A stretch of 15,585 nt of DNA from an uncultured bacterium (GTDB lineage: Bacteria; Desulfobacterota; WTBG01): positions 1-15,585 of the forward strand of contig CALJBY010000224.1 in assembly GCA_938024025.1 (NCBI GenBank), read 5' to 3'. Both the position numbers and the translations under genes were made by a program. This document shows, piece after piece, positions 1 to 7,613 of this stretch. The notes under the pieces are model-generated. The model ran no database searches and was not told the origin of the DNA. It saw only the letters and a list, made by a program, of their open reading frames with translations. How positions within the stretch are numbered: position 1 is the first letter of the stretch; every line of letters begins with the position of its first letter.

Positions 1-747
1 CACCAGTTCCTGGGGCGCAGAGGCATCGCCGATGTCATTATTATCTGCGCTGTAATCAGCGTAGGCGGTTACCGTAACCTCCTGGCCTTCCAGCTCGGGC
101 GCAAAGGTGTAGAGATCTCCGGCAACGGCGACGACCGTAAACTCTACAGAAGCACCTGCAAGCTCACTGGCGCCAAAATTGTCACTCTGAAAGTAGGGAT
201 CCGCGAACATGTCCGTGTAAATCATGGACGGGGGGTCGACAACACGATAGGTCCTTACTACGAGACCATCTGCTGCCGGTGCGCTCACATTGACGCTTGC
301 CGTAGCCACTATGGGGTCCGGGTCTGCAGCAACGACAACCGTAATAATGTCCGTTCCCGGATTTGCACCGGTGTAATCAACATGTGCCCGAGCGACTGGT
401 CCTGTTCCGGAAGGTGAATCAAAAGTAATATCAGCGCTATCAGTTGCAAACTGGTAAGGTGTAATTGAATCAGGCACTCCAAGGTTAGAAGATATAGTAG
501 CTGTTACATCCCATAACATCTCACCCTGTGGTCCTGCAGTAGCCGGGTCACCATTTACATCCAGCAAAGTGATGTAGACATTAACAATATCCCCCCCTGT
601 GACACGAGATACGGCTGAGGTTTGACCATAAGGATAAGAGATCTTAACATCTACTTGAGCAGCATTATCAGCCAAGGCCGTACCTGTAACACCAAAAACA
701 AACAACACTACAAAGACCAGGTGACGAGTTCCTGTTTTTTCTCTCAT
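1..747 (-). CDS. Secreted protein with Ig-like/invasin-type beta-sandwich character (partial, N-terminal 249 codons)
   Basis: The reading frame is open from an ATG at 747-745 to the window edge with no stop, so the C-terminus lies outside. A G-rich Shine-Dalgarno (six Gs at 755-760) precedes the start. Residues 1-26 form a Sec-type signal peptide: a charged start (MREKTGTR), a hydrophobic core (LVFVVLFVFGV) and an Ala-rich end (GTALA) just before DNAAQ. The mature part is rich in Val, Thr, Asp, Gly and Ser. It has alternating hydrophobic residues and phrases such as GDIVNVYITLLDVNGDP and TDIITVVVAADPDP, as in bacterial Ig-like (Big/invasin) or cohesin-like beta-sandwich repeats. I infer an exported cell-surface or periplasmic protein. 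I do not recognise a specific family, and no catalytic motif is visible in the part present. Confidence 0.75.
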   Translation of the reverse strand, partial: MREKTGTRHLVFVVLFVFGVTGTALADNAAQVDVKISYPYGQTSAVSRVTGGDIVNVYITLLDVNGDPATAGPQGEMLWDVTATISSNLGVPDSITPYQFATDSADITFDSPSGTGPVARAHVDYTGANPGTDIITVVVAADPDPIVATASVNVSAPAADGLVVRTYRVVDPPSMIYTDMFADPYFQSDNFGASELAGASVEFTVVAVAGDLYTFAPELEGQEVTVTAYADYSADNNDIGDASAPQELV

Positions 748-1112
748 ATTACTTCCCCCCTGTAAAGTTTATGTCGCAACAAAAAAACCACCAAGTCATC
801 GTGCAACTCGGCAGTCTATCATGTATAAAACCATTCACGTCTACTGCTGATCCACCATCCGCAATAGTATGTTCCCCCTCCATTTTCTCCCCGTCCTTTT
901 AGTCAAACACCTCGTATACTTTATATACATCTAATCACGCCTCAACAGAGAAGTCAAGGAATTCCTTGCTGTTGTGCTTTACCCAGAAGCTGGGGTGTGG
1001 TATAGAAAAATAATAAAAGGCACCACCCTTAACAAACTAAGTAATGTATTCTAGCAAATGACAGTCAAAGAGGAAAGTGGTAGCAAAATGATAGCAAAGG
1101 AGGATGAGCCAT
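748..1112. other. Spacer between exported-protein gene and tRNA terminator
   Basis: No gene is supported here. The stretch holds the presumed promoter region of the minus-strand gene starting at 747. A perfect 14-bp palindrome CAAGGAATTCCTTG (955-968) overlaps a minus-strand TTGACT (952-957). A possible -10 lies 17-18 nt downstream on the minus strand (TTAGAT/TAGATG, near 929-934), which would leave a leader of nearly 180 nt. An imperfect direct repeat starting with TAGCAAA lies at 1052-1074 and 1081-1104. Confidence 0.5.
955..968. promoter_or_regulatory. Perfect palindrome overlapping a TTGACT -35-like box
   Basis: CAAGGAATTCCTTG reads the same on both strands. On the minus strand its last three bases (TTG) are also the start of TTGACT, a 5/6 match to a sigma-70 -35 box pointing at the gene that starts at 747. 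The position is what a repressor operator would show, but the -10 match is only 3/6. Confidence 0.3.
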
Positions 1113-1145
1113 AAAAAAAGCACCTACAAAAATCTGTAAGTGCTT
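1113..1145 (-). terminator. Rho-independent terminator of tRNA-Lys
   Basis: On the minus strand, AAGCACTTACA pairs with TGTAGGTGCTT (one G:U pair) around a short loop and is followed by a run of seven Ts. It starts 8 nt after the encoded CCA of the tRNA. The stem and U-run make this a clear intrinsic terminator. Confidence 0.8.
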
Positions 1146-1153
1146 GATTTCTT

Positions 1154-1229
<76 letters not shown>

Positions 1230-1433
1230 ACCGTGATCATTGAAGTGATAAACATTGTTACTGTCTTACAGTACCACGCTTAAAAGATATCTGAGCATAT
1301 TGTGCCTTGTCGGCTCATTATTGTGGGCAAAGAAGACACGTTCATATTGACGGTGTCTTATACACCCTTATAGTATGGCCGTCAAGACCTTATTTTCCAT
1401 GACTCCCTCTAATACATACACCTTCCTCCAGGA

Positions 1434-1607
1434 TTATCGCCCTTTCCTTTTTTTATGGCTCCCTTTTATCTCATTTTCATACTTAGCGAGCATAAGATCC
1501 AGCCCTTCTCTTATGAAAACTGCCTGTGGAATCTTAGTCTTTGCTGATAGCTTCATCAGTCTATCCACTTGTTCGTTTTCAAGGTAAATTGATCTCAGTA
1601 TCTTCAT
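1434..1607 (-). CDS. Small ribbon-helix-helix (Arc/MetJ/CopG-like) DNA-binding protein
   Basis: This 57-aa protein begins MKILRSIYLENEQVDRL. The frame opens further upstream, but the ATG at 1607 has a GGAGG Shine-Dalgarno at 1620-1616 with 8-nt spacing, so that start is chosen. The order fits the RHH_1 fold: an N-terminal beta-strand (ILRSIYL), helix 1 (NEQVDRLMKLSAKTK), the turn IPQ, and helix 2 (AVFIREGLDLMLAKYENEI). The tail is basic (GSHKKRKGR). In this family two chains form an antiparallel strand that reads the DNA major groove. No toxin gene sits beside it, so it is either an orphan antitoxin or a stand-alone regulator. A palindrome over its promoter suggests autoregulation, which is inference. 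Confidence 0.8.
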   Translation of the reverse strand: MKILRSIYLENEQVDRLMKLSAKTKIPQAVFIREGLDLMLAKYENEIKGSHKKRKGR

Positions 1608-1641
1608 AGTGCTATCCTCCAATGAACCTATCTCTCCGGGA

Positions 1642-1673
1642 AATAGTATACATCTATTCATTTACTCTGTTGG
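1642..1673 (-). promoter_or_regulatory. Candidate promoter and operator of the RHH gene
   Basis: On the minus strand a TATACT -10 box (1650-1645) lies 17 nt from CCAACA (1673-1668), a weak -35. The -10 box sits inside the inverted repeat AATAG-N7-CTATT (1642-1658). This would place transcription start about 30 nt upstream of the ATG at 1607. Ribbon-helix-helix proteins commonly repress their own promoters through such sites. The assignment rests on position and symmetry only. Confidence 0.35.
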
Positions 1674-2018
1674 TTTAGTGCTCTTCGCTCTCAGGTCCGG
1701 ATGAAGTTTCTCCAACAGCTTTCCTCATACTTCCTATACCACACAATCGTCTATGGGTAAACCCCGTTTAGAAATGTTTTCACGATGTGCAACGCAGGAA
1801 GACAAAAGAGGTGCCTGATCCCGTCATGGATTTACACTTACATTCCTAGCAGTTTACATGAAACAGTGTAGAGTAAAACGGGCACTCCCAGGAAATATCC
1901 TTGCATTAGGGGGTGATATATGCTTAACTGCTTAATTATATTATACTAACAGAGACGGGGCAGCAAACCTGAACCACAGGCGTAATTCTGTCAATACGAG
2001 GCGAGGAGGAAGAACCCT
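1674..2018. other. Spacer upstream of the FrhB-like gene
   Basis: I find no convincing gene in either strand. The 3' part is AT-rich (TTAATTATATTATACTAAC, 1932-1950) and contains TATACT at 1942-1947. This may be the -10 box of the gene at 2019, but no good -35 stands 16-18 nt upstream. A strong Shine-Dalgarno GAGGAGG occupies 2003-2009. Confidence 0.4.
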
Positions 2019-3332
2019 ATGAATAAGCAAGAACTGGAGATGCTCAGCAAACACAAGCAACGTTCTGAAAATGGTTTTGATGCACTTAAACAGTTTGTTA
2101 TTGATCAAAAAGCCTGCAACTATTGTGGCGCTTGTATAAGTGTTTGTCCCAAAGGAAGTCTTGCAATGGGGGATGAAAGCCCGGAATTAGTCGATGACTG
2201 TAATTCCTGCGGCGTCTGCTATCTGGCGTGCCCGAGAACTTTTTTACCCATGACATCAATGCAGCAGTGGTCATTTAACACGGATGAAATCCCGCCCCTT
2301 GGCACGTACATACACGCCACACTGGCCAGCTCCAATAACGAGAAAATCATGGAGCGGTCACCTGACGGCGGCATCGTGACCACACTATTTACCTACCTGC
2401 TGGAAAACAACCTTGCAGATGCCGTTATTACCTCTGGCAAGCAACATAGCTCTCATTGGTGCTATCACCCCAAACCGCGAGTAGTGACCAACCCGGAGGA
2501 CTTACTGGACTGCATCGACAGAAAATATGATCCAAATCCGCTCTTGACGCTACTCAGGGAAACCACCGGTTTTAAGAAAGTTGCTTTTGCCGGATTAGCA
2601 TGCCATGTATTAGGCCTCAAAAAACTCCAGTATGCAGCCCACGCTTACCGGGAAGAACTCCCTGCTCTTGCAAAAATTTCTGACAGGCTTACCAGAAACA
2701 TCGATTTTGTGGTAGGCATCGGGTGCATGTGCCGCATGGAAAAAGGGGCATGGGATGTAATGCTGAATGAAAAGGGGGTCAGCGGGGAAGACCAGGTCGT
2801 AAAGCATTTCGAAGAGCGCATTACCGGGGATTATGTTTTTCATTTGCAGGATGGGAGTGAGGCCCGCGTACCCCACACGCGCATCATAGAAGATCCTCAT
2901 CACATGTGTTTTCTGTGTTGTGATTATGACGGCTACTTCTCTGACCTGACTATTGACCGCTCAGAATTTCAACCCTATAGCACGGTGCTGCTCAGGGACC
3001 AGAAAGCCGAAGCACTATTCAATCAGTGCCTTGAAAAGAATCTGCTGCACGTCCGGGACATCCCCAATAAGGGGGAAGACTTTGTAGAGGATATGAAGCC
3101 CATGCTCCAGTCTTTGATAGACTTTGATACCTATGGATATGAGAACTTCTTAAAAACAGGCAGGTTCACTCTTGACCCGTCAATGCAGCAGATGATGAGT
3201 CACTTTGAAGAACGGCGTATGCGCGGGATTCCCGAGAACATTTTCCTGGAACTGCTAAAAAAATATCCCCAGTTTGGATTTGCCAGAAAAAAAAGAGAGG
3301 AGCTGGGGTATGAAAATCTCGACATCGTCTGA
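2019..3332 (+). CDS. Coenzyme F420 hydrogenase/dehydrogenase beta-subunit family protein with 2[4Fe-4S] ferredoxin domain
   Basis: This 437-aa protein has GAGGAGG at 2003-2009, 9 nt before the ATG. An N-terminal bacterial ferredoxin domain carries two CxxCxxCxxxC motifs (Cys 33/36/39/43 and 61/64/67/71; the fourth ligand is followed by Pro). The FrhB/FdhB N- and C-domains follow: SPDGGIVTTLFTYLLE (114-129), KKVAFAGLACHVLGLKKL (186-203), VVGIGCMCRME (231-241), a C297/C300/C301 cluster in HMCFLCCDYDGYFSDLTID, then STVLLRDQKAE. In the family this subunit binds flavin and Fe-S clusters and passes electrons to F420 or another acceptor. No hydrogenase, formate dehydrogenase or Hdr partner is adjacent and the gene appears monocistronic, so the substrate is unknown. 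It is probably a cytoplasmic flavin/iron-sulfur oxidoreductase. Confidence 0.88.
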   Translation: MNKQELEMLSKHKQRSENGFDALKQFVIDQKACNYCGACISVCPKGSLAMGDESPELVDDCNSCGVCYLACPRTFLPMTSMQQWSFNTDEIPPLGTYIHATLASSNNEKIMERSPDGGIVTTLFTYLLENNLADAVITSGKQHSSHWCYHPKPRVVTNPEDLLDCIDRKYDPNPLLTLLRETTGFKKVAFAGLACHVLGLKKLQYAAHAYREELPALAKISDRLTRNIDFVVGIGCMCRMEKGAWDVMLNEKGVSGEDQVVKHFEERITGDYVFHLQDGSEARVPHTRIIEDPHHMCFLCCDYDGYFSDLTIDRSEFQPYSTVLLRDQKAEALFNQCLEKNLLHVRDIPNKGEDFVEDMKPMLQSLIDFDTYGYENFLKTGRFTLDPSMQQMMSHFEERRMRGIPENIFLELLKKYPQFGFARKKREELGYENLDIV

Positions 3333-3447
3333 TGCTGCGCACCTGATGGGCAGCTAACCGGGCTAAAAAACTACACACCACCCTTGTTAACGCCGTATCG
3401 ACATCAGATAACACATTACAGATTTTTAAAGCACCTACACCATTTCG

Positions 3448-5217
3448 TCAATCAGCAGCCGTGTAGAAAACGCCCAGCAGATCTTCCGTCTGGGAAATAG
3501 GTCCATCCAATCTCCAGCTCGTTGCCCTGAACTGGTAATACATACCCGCTTGAAGGGGCCCTGCACCATAGGGAACGCTTACCTGGGGAGAACCGGTTAC
3601 TCGGGGAAGGTCGTCATCCCTCCACATTTCTTCACCGAAGGCATTATACACCACTATCGAGTATTTGATTTCGCTTGAATCATCCTCCCAGATAAAAACA
3701 GGATTTCCCGCAATGAGCTCCGGTTCAGCAGCACCCGGGGATACCACGACAAGTGACTCGGTAACTTTAAATGATGAAGCAATATCTATCTCATAGGAAG
3801 AACCGTCGGGCACCTGAAGGTGAAGAATCTGTGTCCCCGAAATTGAAGGGTCGGGATCGCGGACGAGAAAATCATTCTCAAAAGCGGCAAGCACCACATA
3901 CTGACCATCAGGCACCCCTTCAATGGTAAAACCACTTGTTATGGAAGGACTCTCGGGAGGCGCCGGTGCGCGCAGTCCGGGGGGAACCTCTCCCTTCACA
4001 AATGTTTCATTAAAGGTCGATTCCGGAACAAGTACCACGCTCGTGGCAGCACCACCCGGTGCATTTACAATATTGATTGAACCGGTAACGGTTCCATATG
4101 GTTTGGCATTGGAAACAAGGTCAATCCCCGTTTTATCTTCACCCAGGGCTAACGTCACCGGAACCGCATCCAGCTGTAAAAAGGCCTTGTAGCCCTGAAC
4201 CTGCCAGCTTCCTTCGGGCACATTAAAGAGGGTGTAGCGACCGCTCTTGTCACTAAAGCTGAAGAGGGATCCTTCAGGAGTTCCCTCCAGGACCACCAGT
4301 ACACCGGCAGGGCTCGTATCACCTGCAACCACAATGCTGCCTGCAATGCTTCCCCGCCCCTGTTCTTCCGCTTTAAGTGCTATCAACGCAATATCGGTTG
4401 CAGCATTTTCCAAAAGCCATCCCCCTTCTTCCTGATAGGTTGCCTGGGCAGCATCAACGGGCAGAGCCGGTCTGATACCATGGGGATAGGGCAGATAATC
4501 CGGTGCTGAAATGCGAAGGGTATATATCCCCTCATTCAAGGACCCATCCGGTTCCCGCACTACGGGAACCTGGAGTTCATAGACACCGTCACTGCCGGTG
4601 ATGGCAACGTCCGTTGCGGCAGCACCCGTTTTATCAACTGCGATGACATGGGCACCTTCAATAGGGTTCTCAGAGGCAGAGTCAAATACCGCTCCTTTTA
4701 TAAAGACTTCTTCATAGCATGCATACAAACCATCCGTTCTCAGCTCGCATGTCCACGCTTCACCACAATCTGATACAGAGAGGGGATCGCACTGTGCTCT
4801 ACAGAAGGCAACTCCATCTGATAAGGGCTGGCAGACTTCACCTTCATCACAAAAAGCCGCGTCTAAATCGCACTCAGGCCGACAGACGTACTCCCCACCT
4901 GCAGCTGGAGCACAAACCCAATCGTTGCTACAGGCAGTTATACTCCCCGGAGAACAGTTCGGTGTACAGGCATGGGTACCATCAGCGTAACGCAAACACA
5001 CTTCACCTGCCATACAGGGCTCATCACCATCCGGTTCACAGTCATACAGGCACAATCCCTTATCCGGGCCCACCTTTTCACAAACAGTACCAGCGGGACA
5101 ACCCGCTTTAGTTTCAAGGTTGCAGGGAACTTTCCTCTTACATGACATCGGGATAGATGTAATGAAAAGGATAAAAAGAACAAGGATGCTCAGACGATAC
5201 AAAATATGTCGCTCCAT
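3448..5217 (-). CDS. Exported (probably lipo-) protein with five 4-Cys repeats and carboxypeptidase-regulatory-like domains
   Basis: The length is 589 aa. An ATG at 5247 is also open, but GAGGAG at 5230-5225 sits 7 nt before the ATG at 5217, so that start is preferred. Residues 1-25 are a hydrophobic signal ending SIPMSC. Cys26 could be lipidated, though Pro at -3 makes the lipobox non-canonical. Residues 32 to about 171 hold five units of C-x7-C-x5-C-x9-C-x3 (x6 in unit 4), 20 Cys in all. Three carboxypeptidase-regulatory/transthyretin-like beta-sandwiches follow, with landmarks IKGAVFDSASENPIEGAHV, GSIAGSIVVAGD and GTVTGSINIVNAPGG. The last about 90 residues resemble a fibronectin/Ig-like fold (FIWEDDSSEIKYSIVVYN). 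No enzyme motif is visible. I infer a surface or periplasmic structural or binding protein. Confidence 0.82.
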   Translation of the reverse strand: MERHILYRLSILVLFILFITSIPMSCKRKVPCNLETKAGCPAGTVCEKVGPDKGLCLYDCEPDGDEPCMAGEVCLRYADGTHACTPNCSPGSITACSNDWVCAPAAGGEYVCRPECDLDAAFCDEGEVCQPLSDGVAFCRAQCDPLSVSDCGEAWTCELRTDGLYACYEEVFIKGAVFDSASENPIEGAHVIAVDKTGAAATDVAITGSDGVYELQVPVVREPDGSLNEGIYTLRISAPDYLPYPHGIRPALPVDAAQATYQEEGGWLLENAATDIALIALKAEEQGRGSIAGSIVVAGDTSPAGVLVVLEGTPEGSLFSFSDKSGRYTLFNVPEGSWQVQGYKAFLQLDAVPVTLALGEDKTGIDLVSNAKPYGTVTGSINIVNAPGGAATSVVLVPESTFNETFVKGEVPPGLRAPAPPESPSITSGFTIEGVPDGQYVVLAAFENDFLVRDPDPSISGTQILHLQVPDGSSYEIDIASSFKVTESLVVVSPGAAEPELIAGNPVFIWEDDSSEIKYSIVVYNAFGEEMWRDDDLPRVTGSPQVSVPYGAGPLQAGMYYQFRATSWRLDGPISQTEDLLGVFYTAAD

Positions 5218-5247
5218 GGCAAAACTCCTCTTGTTAAGATTTGTCAT

Positions 5248-5591
5248 GGAGTATTTATCGGCAGGAACATATCAAAGTTGAGGAAAAAGATCCCCTTCGG
5301 TCGCTCGCGCCCTGTAGGATGAAGTAGTCATCCTGAGGAAGTGCCCTTGGGGTGCAATGATCCCTTAAAACAACCGGCGTTCACCTGCTGCGGTTTCCCG
5401 CTTGTAATCAGCTCATGCGTACTCAACCTCAGGAGGAAAAGTTTTTTATATTAAGCTTTTTCAAAAAAGACCGATATAGCTTTAAAAGCATCGGGGAAGA
5501 ACAGGTAATAATGAGTTTCCTTAATATAAAATAGTAGACGAACAGTTCGTTAGCGCACCACAGCTGAAAACCCCTGACCGGTATATACCTC
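5248..5591. other. Divergent spacer with a REP-like hairpin
   Basis: This lies between the divergently transcribed Cys-repeat protein and the channel gene, so promoters for both should be here. No confident -35/-10 pair was found. It contains the repeat-like hairpin at 5288-5355. A second, bulged inverted repeat CCGAT/ATCGG around GCTTT/AAAGC lies at 5471-5493. A short hairpin-prone tract CTTTTTCAAAAAAG lies at 5456-5469. No gene is supported. Confidence 0.5.
5288..5355. repeat. REP/MITE-like intergenic hairpin
   Basis: The core is a perfect stem AGGATGA (5316-5322) / TCATCCT (5328-5334) with loop AGTAG. Outer flanks GATCCCC and TGATCCC give a second, imperfect level of pairing. The phrases CTTCGGTCGCTCGCGCCCT, TCATCCTGAGGAAG and GCCCTTGGGGTGC resemble dispersed intergenic palindromes I know from Desulfobacterota-type genomes. 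Only one copy is in the window, so dispersal is inferred. Confidence 0.5.
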
Positions 5592-6662
5592 ATGCAGTCT
5601 AACCACGCACGGTCTGTCGATCCAAAAACGACAGGCACGGTTGAAACAAGCGGCGCCACTGAGAAAGACACCATACGTGCCCTTCTTTACGATATCAAGG
5701 AAGGAAAGGCACCCCCATCAGCACGACCACGAGATTTGAAGGGAGTCGCTCTTACCGGGGAAGACCTCAGCGGGATGGACCTCTCGGGAGTCGATTTTTC
5801 CGGATCCGACCTGACCGGCATTAAACTCACGGGAGCCAAATTGTTCAAGGCAAAATTCACCGGTACTATTCTCATAAACGCCGATTTGAGCAATTGTGAG
5901 CTTACCGGTGCCGACCTGACAAACGCAAACCTGGAGAATGTCAATGCCACTCAAGTGGGATTGGGTATGGCCACACTAAAAGGAGTGCGTATGTTCCGCA
6001 CGAACCTGGAGGGAGCAACCTTAACTAAGGCAGATCTTAACGGGGCGGATATGCGCTGTGTTTGTCTGCGCAGTGCGCGGATTCGCGAGGCAGACATGTC
6101 AGGGGCAGATTTCACCGGTTCAGACCTGAGGGAAGCAGATCTCGCCCTCTGTAAAGTCACCGGGGCAAACTTTAAGGATGTTGATATGCGCGGTGCTCGT
6201 CTCCGTTCCATAGAAGGGTTTGAAAAAGCAGAATTGATTGGTGTTGACATCCGTGATATCAATTTTGCGGGTGCTTATGCTATGCGTCGTTGTGTGGTGG
6301 ACCAGAACTATTTGAAGGAGTTCCGTGAAAAGAGCCGCTTTGCCACGGTGCTCTACTGGCTGTGGTGGATTACGAGCGATTGTGGACGCAGTCTGACCAG
6401 GTGGTGCTTTTGGATTACGCTGCAGCTGCTGCTCTTCGCGGGATTGTTTAAAATCGTTGGTTTAGATTATGGGGACTATCCAACCCCACTCTCTCCACTC
6501 TACTTCAGCGTAGTGACACTCACGACACTGGGGTATGGTGATATTGTACCATCCTCATCAACTGCACAGCTTATTGCGATGATAGAGGTTATCACGGGAT
6601 ACGTAATGCTCGGTGGTCTGCTCTCAATTTTCAGCAACAAGATGGCCCGACGGGGCGATTAG
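5592..6662 (+). CDS. Pentapeptide-repeat protein fused to a two-helix potassium channel pore
   Basis: This is a 356-aa protein. Residues about 48-225 are continuous pentapeptide repeats of the A(D/N)Lxx type (LSGMD, LSGVD, FSGSD, LTGIK), expected to fold as a right-handed quadrilateral beta-helix. A short linker leads to TM1 (about 271-292, RWCFWITLQLLLFAGLFKIV). The pore helix and selectivity filter are TLTTLGYGDIVP (309-320, filter TLGYGD) and TM2 spans about 324-346 (LIAMIEVITGYVMLGGLLSIF). This matches the Ion_trans_2 family of K+ channels, which work as tetramers. The N-terminal beta-helix should be cytoplasmic. No clear Shine-Dalgarno precedes the ATG, so the start is less certain. The HDOD gene follows 13 nt after the stop. 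The fusion is visible in sequence; a sensing or anchoring role for the repeats is inference. Confidence 0.88.
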   Translation: MQSNHARSVDPKTTGTVETSGATEKDTIRALLYDIKEGKAPPSARPRDLKGVALTGEDLSGMDLSGVDFSGSDLTGIKLTGAKLFKAKFTGTILINADLSNCELTGADLTNANLENVNATQVGLGMATLKGVRMFRTNLEGATLTKADLNGADMRCVCLRSARIREADMSGADFTGSDLREADLALCKVTGANFKDVDMRGARLRSIEGFEKAELIGVDIRDINFAGAYAMRRCVVDQNYLKEFREKSRFATVLYWLWWITSDCGRSLTRWCFWITLQLLLFAGLFKIVGLDYGDYPTPLSPLYFSVVTLTTLGYGDIVPSSSTAQLIAMIEVITGYVMLGGLLSIFSNKMARRGD

Positions 6663-6675
6663 GAAGGACTATGCC

Positions 6676-7527
6676 ATGTTAAACATACTGAAAAAACGCA
6701 CAAAAAAGGATGGTCAGGAACTGCGTGATTTGTTGAACGGCTATCAGTTACCGAGCTTTTCTGCTGCCGTAATAAATGTGCTGGGTTTACTGAGAGAACC
6801 GGAAGCATCAATGAACGATATAGCAAAACAGCTGGAGATTGATCCAGGCATGCATATTAAGGTGCTGACTACCGTCAATTCAGCTGCATTCGGCCTTTCC
6901 ACCAAGGTAGCAAACATCCCTCACGCCGCAAGCCTTCTGGGAAGATCCCGTCTGGAATCAATCGTCTTGTCGTTTGCGGTAAAAGACACGCTCCCCCCCG
7001 CCGGTATGGAGTGTTTTGACATGGGACAGTTCTGGCTTTCCGCTGCACGACGTGCCCGGCTGGCTCAAGCTCTTGCACAGCAAATACATCCCGCTACCCA
7101 GTCTGAGTCCTTTTCTGCCGGATTTCTCCAGGATATCGCTGTACAGGTGTTGATGGCAACCAAGAAGGAGAGCTATTTTACCGTTTATGATCAGTGGCGG
7201 AACAGTGCGGATGAAAGACTTGACGTACTTGAAAAAGAGGCTTTCGGATTTGACCACCCAACGGTTGGTGCCCTGATGGTAGAGGAATGGGACCTCCCCG
7301 ACTATTTGGTAACAATGATATCAGGACATCACAACGGGAATAAAGCATCTGAAGTTGAACCGGCGGTGAGACTTGTCTCACACATCCGCGACAACATCGA
7401 CATTGACGGCACCGATAGATTCATAGAATCCTGCAGAGAAGAGTGCGGTTTAGAATCTGACGTAACGAGGGGAATGGTAGAAAAGGCATTCACAGAAGCC
7501 GAAGAACTCTCTCAACTGCTGCAATAA
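6676..7527 (+). CDS. HDOD domain protein with degenerate HD site
   Basis: The length is 283 aa. Frame-compatible starts exist upstream inside the channel gene, but AGGAAGG (6661-6667) is 8 nt before the ATG at 6676, so that is the start. The HDOD domain spans about residues 22-225: LPSFSAAVINVL, DPGMHIKVLTTVNSAAFGL, IPHAASLLGRSRLESIVLSFAV, and FGFDHPTVGALMVEEWDLP followed by ISGHHN. Where HD-type proteins have HDIGK, this one reads LQDIAV (151-156), so the first metal-binding His is absent. HDOD proteins are generally non-catalytic signalling scaffolds tied to chemotaxis, motility or stress. The tight spacing after the channel gene says they are co-transcribed. What links them is unknown. Confidence 0.87.
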   Translation: MLNILKKRTKKDGQELRDLLNGYQLPSFSAAVINVLGLLREPEASMNDIAKQLEIDPGMHIKVLTTVNSAAFGLSTKVANIPHAASLLGRSRLESIVLSFAVKDTLPPAGMECFDMGQFWLSAARRARLAQALAQQIHPATQSESFSAGFLQDIAVQVLMATKKESYFTVYDQWRNSADERLDVLEKEAFGFDHPTVGALMVEEWDLPDYLVTMISGHHNGNKASEVEPAVRLVSHIRDNIDIDGTDRFIESCREECGLESDVTRGMVEKAFTEAEELSQLLQ

Positions 7528-7537
7528 TTTTCAGAGC

Positions 7538-7561
7538 GAAACCACGAAGGACACGAAGAAA
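7538..7561. repeat. Fragment of a dispersed ACCACGAAGGACACGAAG-type repeat
   Basis: Directly after the HDOD stop is GAAACCACGAAGGACACGAAG. I recognise this phrase as a frequent intergenic repeat in Desulfobacterota and related metagenome-derived genomes. It is internally repetitive (CACGAAG twice). Only one copy is in the window. Confidence 0.4.
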
Positions 7562-7613
7562 GACTACAAAACAAAGAAGTCAGAAGACAGGAGTCAGACA
7601 TAAGAGAAAAACC

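Noticed and set aside
3333..3447. Possible bidirectional terminator between the FrhB-like and Cys-repeat protein genes
   Set aside because: There is an A-run (3366-3371) and scattered short complementarity, but no stem of useful length was found.
4719..5111. Plus-strand open frame of 130 codons opposite the Cys repeats
   Set aside because: It is His/Arg-rich antisense of the Cys/Gly-rich repeats, with no start signals. A shadow of the repeat.
5687..6262. Minus-strand open frames of 78-103 codons opposite the pentapeptide repeats
   Set aside because: The regular codon pattern of the plus-strand repeats keeps antisense frames open. They have no Shine-Dalgarno and no recognisable domain, and they are Pro/Ser/Arg-rich as expected of shadows.
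6613..6675. Longer start for HDOD-1 inside the channel gene
   Set aside because: The extra 21 residues are another frame of the channel's C-terminus. The ATG at 6676 has AGGAAGG at the right distance.
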